In this document: one piece after another, positions 33,960 through 43,840 of the stretch
Layout of the letters: every line of letters starts with the position of its first letter
Numbering within the stretch: the stretch's first letter is position 1
Source of the DNA: Suillus spraguei
Taxonomy: Eukaryota > Basidiomycota > Agaricomycetes > Boletales > Suillaceae
NCBI GenBank assembly: GCA_016800925.1
Contig: JABCPU010000235.1
Span: 1-64,000 of the forward strand
Length of the DNA stretch: 64,000 nt
Direction of reading: 5' to 3'
The notes under the pieces: generated by a model
Seen by the model: the letters and a program-made list of their open reading frames with translations, nothing else
Databases searched by the model: none
Told to the model about the DNA's origin: nothing
Translations under genes and position numbers: made by a program

Positions 33960-34874
33960 TGTAATGAACATATTGGCACTGGGCTTAAAACCCCATCTTT
34001 TGACACTTGTCTCACATCTATAGGAGTTACCACTTGTCCATGGCCATCTTACCCCTTTAGCATTACCGGCGGCATCCCACGTTTACCGCACACCATACCG
34101 ACTACCACACCTCATTCCATGTACCAATGTCCTCCCATGTCCTTGCCGCATCCACATAGCTCCATTTGGTGCATCGTTTGTTTTATGTTTGTTATCACTG
34201 ATTCCACAGCAAGTCTTATTACATGTTGCCTCGTGCTATGTTTACATACGGCGGTTACTACACTCCAGCACTACTGATCTCGCCTAGAGTATTCTGAGTA
34301 CATATGATTTAGGATATAAGCACCACGTACCCCGCATGATACAGTACCTGATTTTACACCATTGCACGTACTATAGGTCAGGATTATTGTCTAGCTCTGG
34401 ATCCACCCAGTAGTAGATGTAGTCTTTAAAGTTCCTTTTCGCTCGTTAATCGATCACGCTCATTCTCCATTACCGCTGGCATACCGCTGGACTTTTGACT
34501 GTTATTTTGACTGAACTTCTCATGCACCGCTACTTTACCGCTGAAAGTACCACGGACTTCTTTACTGTTTCTTTGCACTGCTCACAACCTTACCGCTACT
34601 GCTGATATCATCGCTCGACGCAACTGTTTCTGACTATATCTTGACCATGGTAGTACCGCTACTTACAATGCTAGTTCTGGTGGCAACTTACCACTGACCA
34701 CGATGCTTCATTCGCACATAAGTTTGACTTGAACTTGACCATACTAATAGGCATCCCCCTTTAGGGTCGAACTCTCTTGTTTTCACAAGTGAAGCAGACT
34801 AGACGGAGTGCAAGACTCTCATACTAGCTGAGGCCATGGTTTATCTACAGCCCAGGCTAGGTTGTATCTTTACA
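33960..34874 (+). repeat. LTR, family E, no matching TSD
   Basis: 915 bp with TGTAATG ... TTTACA ends, but the flanks (CTGA left, CCGG right) do not match. Its right end abuts the integrase zinc finger of element B, so at least one side has been rearranged. Confidence 0.8.
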
Positions 34875-34877
34875 CCG

Positions 34878-36066
34878 GTATGGGCTCCTTTATCCGACAA
34901 TATGTCGATGGCTGCACACTATGCCAGCACATGAAGGTGGACATGCATCCTGTGACTCCACCTCTAACCCCGATCCCCTCAATCTCTCTCCGCCCGTTCT
35001 CTCAGGTCTCTGTTGACCTCATCACCGACCTTCCTACCTCAGACGGCTATGATTCTGTCATGGTCGTGGTAGACCATGGTCTTATGAAGGGGGTAATTCT
35101 TACTCCCTGCAAGAAAATGATTACTGCGGAGGGTGTAGCCCACATTTTCTTCAAGAAAGTCTTCTTGAGGTTTGGGCTATACAACAAGATTATCTTGGAC
35201 TGAGGCCCTCAATTTGCCTTGAAGCTAGCTCGCAAGCTAGGATGACTTCTGGATTACCAAGTCGCGCTCTCCATGGCCTACCATCCTCAGACTGATGGCC
35301 AAATGGAGCGGATGAATCAAGAACTCAAAACATACCTGCACATCTACTGCAGGACAATGTCCACTGACTGAGCCAAGCACCTTCCAATGGCGGAGTTTGT
35401 CCACAACTCCTGAAAGCACTCCACCAGAAACACTTGCCCTTCTATCTCATGATGGGCTATGAACCGCGTGGCATACCCTATGCCTGCCCTGACTCTACCC
35501 TTCCTGCCACCAAAGACTGCGTGCAGATGCTCCAGAAGATCCGCGAAGAAGCCCTTGCCTGCCACACCCTTGCGCAGCAATGGATGATGGACCGAACCCA
35601 TGGGAAGAAGTACACCCTGTGGAAGATCCACGATAAGGTTTGGCTAAGCGCAGCCAACCTAATCACGAAGCTTCCCTCAAAGAAGCTTGCCCCAAAATGC
35701 TATGGTCCATTCGAAATTCTTGAAGTCCTCTCCCCCATCACATTCAAGCTCAAGCTCTCTGTCTCCTAGAGAGTTCACTCAACATTCCACGCCTCTGAGC
35801 TATCATCCTACCAGGAGACAGAGATACACAGACTGAACTATACCGAACCCCCACCTGACATTGTCAATGGGGAAGAACACTACGAAATCAAGGCTATCCT
35901 CCAACACACTGGAGTCGGCAAGCACCACCGCTATCTAGTCACCTGGGTAGGATACCCTGATTCTGAGCACACCTGGATCTTGGAGAAAGATTTAGGATCC
36001 ACAGCAGAGATCCTGGAGGACTATAAAAGATGTTTGAAACTGGCTAAACGACTCATCGCCCCTTGA
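34878..36066 (+). pseudogene. pol: gypsy integrase and chromodomain, element B, broken
   Basis: Integrase zinc-finger end (YVDGCTLCQHMK), core with VDLITDLP, DHGLMKGV, LD-stop-GPQF in place of [26 protein letters not shown], then YLMMGYEPRG, the C-terminal GPF region (KLAPKCYGPFEILEVLSPIT) and a chromodomain (YEIKAILQHTGVG, YLVTWVGYPDSEHTWILEKD). In-frame stops occur at about 35201, 35242, 35369, 35413 and 35767. It ends LIAP then TGA at 36064-36066. Most of pol (PR, RT, RNase H) is missing to the left. Confidence 0.88.
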
Positions 36067-36094
36067 CCACCTCCCACCACACACCACAGCCAGC

Positions 36095-38180
36095 ATGTCT
36101 CAATCATCTTCATCCTCCTCCAACTCCTCCCTCTCCAGCGCCTCCAGCCTCGCATACTCCTCACCCTTTGCCCTCCCAGAAACCCCAGAACAAATCCAGT
36201 CTATGTGGAAAGCCATCATCCTTGACCCACAATACGCTATGTGCCTTGACTCCTATGTCTTGCACACCAACAATGTTGTGCTCAAGGAGGTGATCCTCAT
36301 CTTGAGGACCGCCAAACTCCTTGTTACCCCTGGCGGCATCGCCAACAATGCCCTTGCTATGCGCTACATACAAAGCACTATTGAAAAGGCGACCATTTGC
36401 CTTATCAGTACCAAGAACTTCTCAGACGTCATTCTGAAACTTGATGCTGAGTGTGCGTTTAACATGCCACCCGATGACCTCAGTGTCATCAACCGCCCTC
36501 GCACCTTAGGCAGTGACATCATCACTGCCGAACCCATCGTCATCCATCGCCAACCTGTGGCATTCATTCCATCCCTGCCCCCTTCCCTTGCCTCTACCAA
36601 GTCGCTAAGTGACTATGACAACTACCCCATCAACCCGCACTATGAACCCCCTGCTTCTGCCTCGTTCAACGAGGTCTATCTGCAGCCATCGCAGGCACGA
36701 CTGACCAAGCAGTCATTGATGCCACTTTCCCTCCACACCTCGAGATCAAGATGCTCGAAACTTTCACCCACCACAACGACATCCCTGACCTTGTCCTTGA
36801 TGATCCTACTTGTACATCCCCTGAACCACTTCCTGTACCTGAACCTCAGGTAGAACCTACCACGCCAAACAACTCTCGCATGTCGCCAAAACCCATCCAT
36901 CACAAACTCACCTGCTCCCTGAAGCGCTCTCACATTCAAAAGCACAACACTGCAAACACCATACTATCCATCAGACTCACACCTGCCGAAGTTGCGCGCC
37001 CTCGTTGCTCCCCCTACTCCAATCACACAGATGCGCAACTGTCATATACCATACTTCTAATCTCAGATCCAACCATATCCGATCAGATCCGATCGATTCC
37101 ATATCCATCCGGTCCACAGATCCTGTCCAGACCACCCATCCGAATGTGCTCACTTCTCGCACCTTAACTCCCTTGTGTATATCCGTGTCTATCTCCTTTC
37201 GTCATTCCTCCTGTTTCCGGTATTCTGGCTATGTATATTTGCCTCCTACGTCACTGATCCGTTACCTGTGTTCATTTCCGATTCGTGCTTACTGATTCAC
37301 TGTGCATTAACTAATAGACTTCTGTTACACTTCGTACATAGCCCTCGGTCCCAGACCTGTTGATTATCCGTCTCAGATACTTACAGTATATAAACCACTT
37401 GTAAATCTCCATAGAACCTTAGTTCGAATATCATCTTAGATTCTGCTCATTCTGCTTCCTCCGGACTTAAGCCACTTTCTGCTCTAAGTCACATTCCGAG
37501 ACTTAGGATTGATTCCTATAGTCTATATCTCCAACTCTATCTTCGGATAGTCTATCTCCATTAGTTTCTAGTTAGGAACTCATTCCGAAGCTAGTCATAA
37601 TCTTCGTTCCATTCTTACATTCCAGATAACCTTCGGACGTATCATATCCGATACCTTCGAACGTCCGGATCCGTCACGCAACTTCTTCCAGATCTTCGGA
37701 TGAATAACTTCTCCCTGAAATAAGGGGCATTACTTGAGAAAGGGGCACAGTGCACGAACTGAGGCCAAAGCCCTTCGAATCTCTCTACCTTGAGTATGGT
37801 CTTAACAGCAACACTCAGTTGATGTCACACAAATGGAAGCAAGCAAAAAGACTCAGACCCATTGGGCTAACGTCATCTGCCATGTATGTTCAGTCTATGG
37901 ACACAAGCAGCACCAATACTTCTGTTGCATTTGTGGGAAGTTTGTGCCAGGACACCTTATGGATTTCTGCTACATGCTCAACGGGCGCCCCTTACTGCGC
38001 AAGAAACCTGGAGATCATGGGTACTACCCAGAGTTGCGAAAGTTAGAAGCAGCTTACGACCAAGCGGCCGCCGTGGAAGAACAACAGTGCATACTCAACG
38101 CGACCAAGGCAGAAGAATGGCTCGCAGATGTCTCGCTTGACTCTGCATGGTTCAAAGGCGGTAACTGCGGAGATGATTGA
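36095..38180 (+). pseudogene. third ORF of element B (zinc-knuckle protein), interrupted
   Basis: ATG 36095 lies 28 nt after the pol stop. It opens with a Ser-rich start, then a helical region (AMCLDSYVLHTNNVVLKEVI, NNALAMRYIQSTIEKATICL). Near 36690 the frame shifts: coding sense resumes as DQAVIDATFPPHLEIKML. A family C solo LTR (37040-37807) with TSD GCAAC cuts the gene. Removing it restores one frame across the site. The C-terminal part has CHVCSVYGH, then CCICGKFVPGHLMDFC (C-x2-C-x6-H-x4-C, the same spacing as in family A) and GYYPELRKLE, aligning with GFYDALRIWE of A3. This shows homology of the third ORF between families. Confidence 0.78.
37040..37807 (+). repeat. solo LTR, family C, TSD GCAAC
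   Basis: 768 bp from TGTCATATACC to GTCTTAACA, with perfect GCAAC repeats at 37035-37039 and 37808-37812. It is inserted in the third ORF of element B. Confidence 0.94.
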
Positions 38181-38212
38181 TTTGGCGAATCAAACACATA
38201 AAAACGGGGTAA

Positions 38213-38993
38213 TGTTACAAGAACACCTTCTTGCGCCCCTACTATCATTTTTCCTCCTATGTGTCGCTGTCTACTCTTCTCCTGACGAGGCCTCCATCCT
38301 TGACCTCCATTACCTCATCTGGCTTGCCATCATCACTCCTTACCTCGCCTACGCTCGCCTCCTCCATCATCACTGAACATGCCCTCTTCGCGTGCCTTCT
38401 ACTTCCTTCATGCCTACACATGCCTCTCGTGCTTTGCACGCTTCAAGCGCCTCCTCTGTGCTCGTCTCATTACCTTGTGCTGCAACACATGCACCCTCTT
38501 TGTTCACGGGAACCCCCGCCTGCTCTCAAGGACATCTTGGTATTGTCTTATGCTTTATATACCTTTATTGTTTACCTTTCTTGACTCATGTGTTGCCTAA
38601 TTGGCTCGTACCCTTTATACCTTTGGCTCCACATTTATGACTCCTTCACGCACATGCGCATTCTAATTGGTTGATATGCCTCTGACTCATTCATGAGCAT
38701 GTGTCTTCTTATTGGCTATCTGACTCCATACTTAATCTACTTGATCTTCGACCCTGAACTTCCTTTCAATAAGCTTTTCATAAGCTTATCATCTCTATTC
38801 AAACTTCATAGAAGCTCATCGCTTCTACATCTTTGATCAACATCAAGAACCTTGTCTCTGTGACATAAGTCATGAGACAGCACATAGAGTGCACTCTGCG
38901 CTAGGAGACCGATACGCACGGGCCACCGCTCTTGATAGAGCGCCCGTCGCAGACACCACTCAAGTTCCTTAGCACCTGGCAAGGTTACTAACA
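38213..38993 (+). repeat. 3' LTR of element B
   Basis: 781 bp from TGTTACAAGAACACC to GGTTACTAACA, preceded by a purine-rich AAAAACGGGG. The 5' partner is lost. The right boundary is set by the switch into the third ORF of copy D at 38994. Confidence 0.82.
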
Positions 38994-39640
38994 TTGCCTG
39001 CCAATGACTATTTCTCATGTCTTTGGACCATCAGATCCTGCTACTCCTATTCTTATAGAAGCCTTAGGGCCCATGACTTCCTCTGATCCCAACAAGCTGC
39101 TAGCAGCAGCCATTATCACACCATCTCCATTACCATTCACCATTACTGATGATCAAGCTAACGACATCTGTTCTAGTAATGAACAAGCCTTAAGACACAT
39201 TTCTCATAAACGAGGAAAGAAATGTGCACACTCTACTAGCCCCCATCAACATGTTGTCACCCCCACACCTCTCCAAACCTCGACTTCCAATCCCAATGAA
39301 AACATGAAATGTTGTATATACGGAGTGCTCAGTCATTGTCAAAAGAATTGCCCTGACTATCAATGTCAGATTTGTAGATATTGGTCACCTACCCATTTAT
39401 CCCTATATTGCCCTCAGTTCACCGACACTCCACTTTTTACCCTTTCCTGGAAGGATGCAGCATTCTATGACGAACTTCGTAAGTGGGAAGCACGAAGAAC
39501 AAGCCCATGTGCTGGCTAAGAAAGACTCTAAATGTTGTGCAGGAGCTGAAGAAGCAGCTTATATGATGAGTGGATCAGTTCTTGACAAGGATTACGACTG
39601 GTCAGACAATCCCATCTATTATGCTAACACAAGTGAATAA
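38994..39640 (+). pseudogene. third ORF of family A, fragment D
   Basis: Only the C-terminal half is present, starting within the motif equivalent to PPMSIPSSFGPMDP of A3 (here PMTISHVFGPSDPATP). It has NMKCCIYGVLSHCQKNC (first knuckle with one Cys changed to Tyr), CQICRYWSPTHLSLYC (second knuckle intact), WKDAAFYDELRKWE, one frameshift at about 39500, and an acidic tail (DYDWSDNPIYYANTSE) before TAA at 39638-39640. It is followed by the family A LTR. Confidence 0.82.
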
Positions 39641-39675
39641 TGTGGTCAGTGACTTCATGCTTAAAACAGGGGTAA

Positions 39676-41116
39676 TGTTACAGTTGTATGTACCCCTATC
39701 TATTTTTCATTGTTTACCTTGTATATCACATGATACGCTGTAATGAACATATTGGCACTGGGCTTAAAACCCCATATTTGGACACTCGTCTCACGTCTAC
39801 AGGAGTTACCACTAGTCCATGGCCTTCTTACCCCTTTAGCAGTAACCGGTGGCATCCCATGCTTACCGCACACTGTACCAACTGCCGCACCACGTTCCAC
39901 GAACCTATGTCCTTCCATGTCCTTGCCGCGTCCACATAGCTCCATCTGGTGCGTAGTTTGTTTCCTGTTCATTATCACTGATTCCACGGCAAGCATTATT
40001 ACATGTTGCCTCATGCCGCAGTGCCTCGTGCTATGTGTACTTACAGCGGTTACTACACTCCAGCGCTACTGATCTCGCCTAGAGTATTCCGAGTACATAC
40101 GAATTAGGATATAAGCACCGCATACCCCACACGATAGAGCACCTGATTTTACACCATTGCACATACTATAGGTCAGGATTATTGTCTAGCTCTGGATCAA
40201 CCCAGTAGTGGACTTAGTCTTTAAAGTTCCCTTATCGCTCGTTAATACATCATGCTCATTCTCCATTACCGCCGGCATACCGCTGGACTTTTGATTGTTA
40301 CTTTTGACTGAACTTCTCACGCTCCGCTACTTTACCGCTGAAAGTACCGCGGACTTCTTTACTGTTTCTTTGCACCGCTCGCAACCTTACCGCTACTGCT
40401 GAGACCACCGCTCGACATCGCTTGCTAGACACAACTGTTACTGACCTTATCTCGACAACGGTAGCACCGCAGCGCACGATGCTAGTTCCGGCGGTATCAT
40501 CGCTGACTGTGGCAACTTACCACTGACTCAGACGCTTGTTTCGCAAATAAGTTAGACTCGAACTTGACCATACTAAATAGGCATCCCCCTTTAGGGTCAA
40601 ACGCTCTTGTTCTTACAAGTGAAGCAGACTAGACGGAGTGCAAGACTAACATACTAGTTTAGGCAGTGGTTTATCTACAGCCTAAGCTAGGTTGTATCTT
40701 TACAATGCCTCCTGATTCATACGCTCAACGTGTCTGTACTATAGTTGCCTTCCTCTTTAGGATACACACTTACATTCTCATGTCTCTCTTGGTCCATGTG
40801 CACATATTGGCTTATTTAAGCACATTGTATTATGCTTGTATACTTCACTTTAATCTTACTGGGTTTTACCTGGAATCTCCTTCGCTTAGGCCTCCAACCT
40901 AAGTCATCTGAATCGTCTCTAAGTCTAAGCACTCCTTAGCCTTAGTCTCTATTCTTGATCGTCTTTGAGTTGCAACACATTGACTTAACTCTTGATCCTA
41001 CTTGAAACTCTTCCTTGTAGTCATTGTCCTCATTCTCTTTTGAATGTAGTAGAACTTCCCAGCAGACCATCTGTGTCTTATCACTGTCGCTGGTGATGCC
41101 ATCCCAGTTTGTAACA
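39676..41116 (+). repeat. family A LTR of copy D, split by a family E LTR
   Basis: Left piece 39676-39738 (TGTTACAGTTGTATG...), right piece 40705-41116 (...CCCAGTTTGTAACA), about 475 bp without the insertion. The right piece contains TATTTAAG and ACTTTAATCTT. Confidence 0.86.
39739..40704 (+). repeat. solo LTR, family E, inserted in the copy D LTR
   Basis: 966 bp, TGTAATG ... TTTACA. The flanks are ACGC (left) and ATGC (right), compatible with a 4-bp TSD that has suffered one CpG transition. Confidence 0.82.
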
Positions 41117-41769
41117 CACAAAATGTGAGCCTCTGGACAGAAATCAAAGCCAGGGAGAATCTTGAGGATCCCAAAAGTCCAAGTGACCATGAGGGCAGCA
41201 GTCAGTTGTGCGGCATGCCTCACCAATATCATAAGAAAGCATCGGTTCGGGAAGGTCTGAACCCATGTTGGAACAGTCCAGGAAACAGCAGACCGTGAAC
41301 CTCATTCCAGTTCAGTCCGCCCAAAATGTGGAACCATGGACGAACCTAACCATTTGTTAGGTTTGAACCATGGTTCTGGAGTGGACCATGGAGCACTACT
41401 ATCACTCCCAGTAATATGCAACATTTTCAGCAAATCTTTTGTAGCTCCTCAACCACATCACTTGTTCTTTTGAAAATTCGCCCCATGATAGATTCATATC
41501 TTCTCTACATGGATTTGATTTTTACTGATTTTTAAAATAATATGGTGTGCTGTTGGAGCAAACCTGATAAAACTCAGGGTCCACCCTCTAATCTGCACAA
41601 TCTTGTCATGTCCTGTCATGCCTCAGCATAGTAGCGGCACAGTCGACTTTCATTCTCCGCAGTCTTCCAACTCTGTCCAGTGTGCATGCATCACAAAAGG
41701 CTCGAAAACAGTGAACACAGTGATATCATCAAGTATTATAGTTCATCTAATACTGATGGTAATAATTAC
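41117..41769. other. no gene recognised; contains a palindrome
   Basis: A minus-strand frame (about 41117-41232: ILVRHAAQLTAALMVTWTFG) resembles the hydrophobic start of a transposase but is too short to assign. The rest has no recognised feature apart from the hairpin at 41331-41376. Confidence 0.35.
41331..41376. repeat. 46-bp imperfect palindrome
   Basis: GAACCATGG ... CCATGGTTC outer arms (9 bp) enclose AACCTAAC / GTTAGGTT inner arms (8 bp) around a 5-nt loop, with small internal bulges. It could be the core of a foldback/MITE remnant. Confidence 0.75.
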
Positions 41770-42079
41770 TATGATTGTACTGGTGTTGCTGATTGGCTGC
41801 TGAATAGAATTGATGCCCTGCATACATGCCCTGCATACATGCCCTGACTCGTCTGCACTGTCTCACCAACTTGAAAATCTGCATCGCCGTGACTTGCTGG
41901 CACAAAACAAGGGTGAATAATATGCAGAGGGTAAGAATGAGGTGCAAGATGCTGCATTGGGGGAGCATACCCAGGCTGAAGTTGGTCTCTGGACGGTTTG
42001 TGAACTGGATCTGGTGAGTGATTCATGTCCTGTTGTAATTCAGCAGTGTGATTGCTGTTATCGAGATGGCACCTCCAAG

Positions 42080-42331
42080 AATGGGTAGAGTTGAATAAAC
42101 CCTCATACCGCAGATTTATCTTGAGGTCAGGGTCATTGTCAAAGTGCTGCAGAATCTACTGGAGCACTTCAACTTTGAGTCTGGTCTCAGGTAATCACAA
42201 GGCTGCGGCTATGTCACACAGCTCCTCCAGCTTCTTGGCCTTGATTGTGCCAGTGAATATAGTTTGGGAATGCTCCTGTTCTGCTCGCCGATCTCGCTTT
42301 TCCTGTTCCTCTGCAACATTTTTCTGTTTGC
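42080..42331 (-). pseudogene. pogo-like transposase, C-terminal segment (left of insertion)
   Basis: This continues the minus-strand gene at 49731-51442 once gypsy copy A3 and one TTTGC are removed. The frame reads through KQKNVAEEQEKRDRRAEQE, TGTIKAKKLEELCDIAAAL, one TGA, then LPETRLKVEVLQQILQHFDN and YEGLFN. This Lys/Glu-rich helix plus a SAP-like tail is what follows the DDE domain in agaricomycete pogo/Fot1-type transposases. Further coding sense to about 41770 is possible but uncertain. Confidence 0.7.
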
Positions 42332-42809
42332 TGTTACAATCGTATGTACCCCTATTCATTTTCTCTTCTGTTCCCTTCTTGTATATCTTGTCACGTGACT
42401 CTGACTCATATGCTCAATGCATCTGTACAAACATATGCCTTCCTTTTTAGGATATGCAGTTACGTTCTCACTGTTACTTGGTCTGTGCGCACATATTGGC
42501 CTATTTAAGCACAGTGTACTTGTAGTAGATTCTTTACTTTAATCTTACTGGGTTTTACCTGGAATCTCCTTCGCTTAGGTCTCCAACCTAAGTCGTCTTG
42601 AATCGTCTCTAAGTCTAAGCACTCCTTAGCCTTAGTCTCTATTCTCGCGGATACCTCCTAAGACTTGTCTTGGAGGCTGAACCCTTGATCGTACTCGGAA
42701 CGCATTCCTTGTACTTTCACCTTGTCCTCATTTTGACATTGTAAGAACTTTCCAGCAGACCGCCTGTGTCTTTTCGCTGTCGCTGGTGACGCCACCCCAG
42801 TCCGTAACA
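42332..42809 (+). repeat. 5' LTR of copy A3
   Basis: 478 bp, TGTTACAATCG ... CAGTCCGTAACA. It contains a TATA-like TATTTAAG at 42502-42509 and, 34 nt downstream, the ACTTTAATCTT element. Compared with the 3' LTR it has an extra ~30-bp segment around 42425-42455. Confidence 0.96.
42502..42546 (+). promoter_or_regulatory. LTR promoter: TATA box and predicted transcript start
   Basis: TATTTAAG (42502-42509) lies 34 nt upstream of ACTTTAATCTT (42536-42546), the usual distance from TATA to start. The same pair is kept in the A1, A2 and D LTRs. The R region probably begins at or next to 42536. Confidence 0.6.
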
Positions 42810-42810
42810 A

Positions 42811-42821
42811 AAGATTAAAGT
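42811..42821 (+). promoter_or_regulatory. self-priming primer-binding site, copy A3
   Basis: AAGATTAAAGT, one base after the LTR end, is the exact reverse complement of ACTTTAATCTT (42536-42546). It does not begin with TGG as a tRNA-primed site would. This matches the Tf1/sushi arrangement, in which the first 11 nt of the transcript anneal to the PBS. Confidence 0.72.
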
Positions 42822-43009
42822 CCATTTTTATCGTCGACTATCCAGTCTTCAACCCTGAACCCTGATCGCTTAGATCAGCAGACTAGTGTACGCGTACGCT
42901 GAGCAGATTGTCAAGAGGAAGCCCCTTGACAGAAGAAAAGCCCTGACAGACAGCAAGACAGCGCGTGTAGGCACTGAGAAAGTATAACTCATCAGAAGAA
43001 TCATCAACC

Positions 43010-43840
43010 ATGTCGACCAAAGAATTCGAATATCGGTCAACTGATTGGTTTTGATGGAGATCGTGATAACTCTCGCGAGTTTATCCAGTCGTGCAATCTG
43101 CACTTTGACATCAATGAAAAGCTTTACACTACCGACAAGCAGAAGATCATCTACATAACGTCCTTTATGACTGAAAGGAATGCCAAATCTTGGAAGGAAC
43201 AGTTCCTTGAACACGCCCAATCCACCGACACTTCTGGACAAAAAGTTGGTTATGGGACAATGGCGGATTTTATGAAGAGCTTCAAAGAAGCATTCGAACC
43301 AGTGGATACCAAAGGAACCGCGCTCACGAGGCTCAGGGATCTCAAACAAGGAACCAGAGATCTCCACACCTACGTCGCTGACTTTGAGGCACTTGCAGCC
43401 AAGGCTCAGATCACCGACGATGCAATGAAGATCCAATTCTTCCAAGACGGCCTTAATTGGGGTATCCTTACAAAGCTTTTCGTAACAGGAGATGTCTCCG
43501 AAATATTCAGAGAAGTTGTGCTGCAATGCATTGCCATTGACAACGCCCATCATCGGCTCCAAGCCATGAGGACATGTCATGTTCCACAACAGAAGAAGAA
43601 GAACTACAGGAATGCACGGTATATTCCGAACCGTGATTCCAACGCAATGGTCATGGACCGATCTCCGATATGGAGAGATCCGAATGTATGAAGAAAGGAC
43701 AATGCTTTGGATGCAAGAAGACAGGACACCGCATCCATAATTGTCCTGACAGAAAGAAGAAGACCCTGCTCCGACAAACTGAAGTCAAAGGAGAAGAAGA
43801 GGATGAAGAAACAGTAAGACGGATTATCCAGGATTTTTGA
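43010..43840 (+). pseudogene. gag: gypsy gag, copy A3 (two frame breaks)
   Basis: ATG is at 43010 (MSTKEFEY). Compared with A2, a small deletion just after codon 8 (about 43031) shifts the frame. The correct frame resumes as GFDGDRDNSREFIQSCNLHF. The gag core continues through AKSWKEQFLEHAQSTDTSG and IQFFQDGLNWGILTKLF. A second 1-nt deletion at about 43663 shifts the frame before the CCHC knuckle CFGCKKTGHRIHNC (about 43700-43745). Gag ends GAT TTT TGA at 43838-43840. The TGA overlaps the first ATG of pol (TGATG). Confidence 0.85.

Larger units (their letters stand above)
34875..38993 (+). mobile_element. Ty3/gypsy chromovirus family B (5'-truncated)
   Basis: Remaining parts: integrase from its zinc finger onwards, chromodomain (pol end at 36066), the third ORF (36095-38180, split by a family C solo LTR) and the 3' LTR (38213-38993). 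It is related to family A in gene order and protein sequence but has a different LTR. Its right end abuts the interior of the third ORF of copy D, so B was inserted into D. Confidence 0.85.

Noticed and set aside
33960..34874. Family E LTR as the 5' LTR of element B
   Set aside because: Element B has its own different 3' LTR (38213-38993), and the integrase follows the E LTR directly with no leader, gag or RT.
42809..42825. tRNA primer-binding site for family A
   Set aside because: The sequence after the LTR does not begin with TGG and does not resemble the initiator-Met tRNA end. An exact 11-nt match to the element's own predicted 5' end was found.
43167..43691. gag end at 43691 taken at face value
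   Set aside because: Comparison with A2 shows a one-base deletion shifting the frame. The real gag continues through a CCHC knuckle to 43840.
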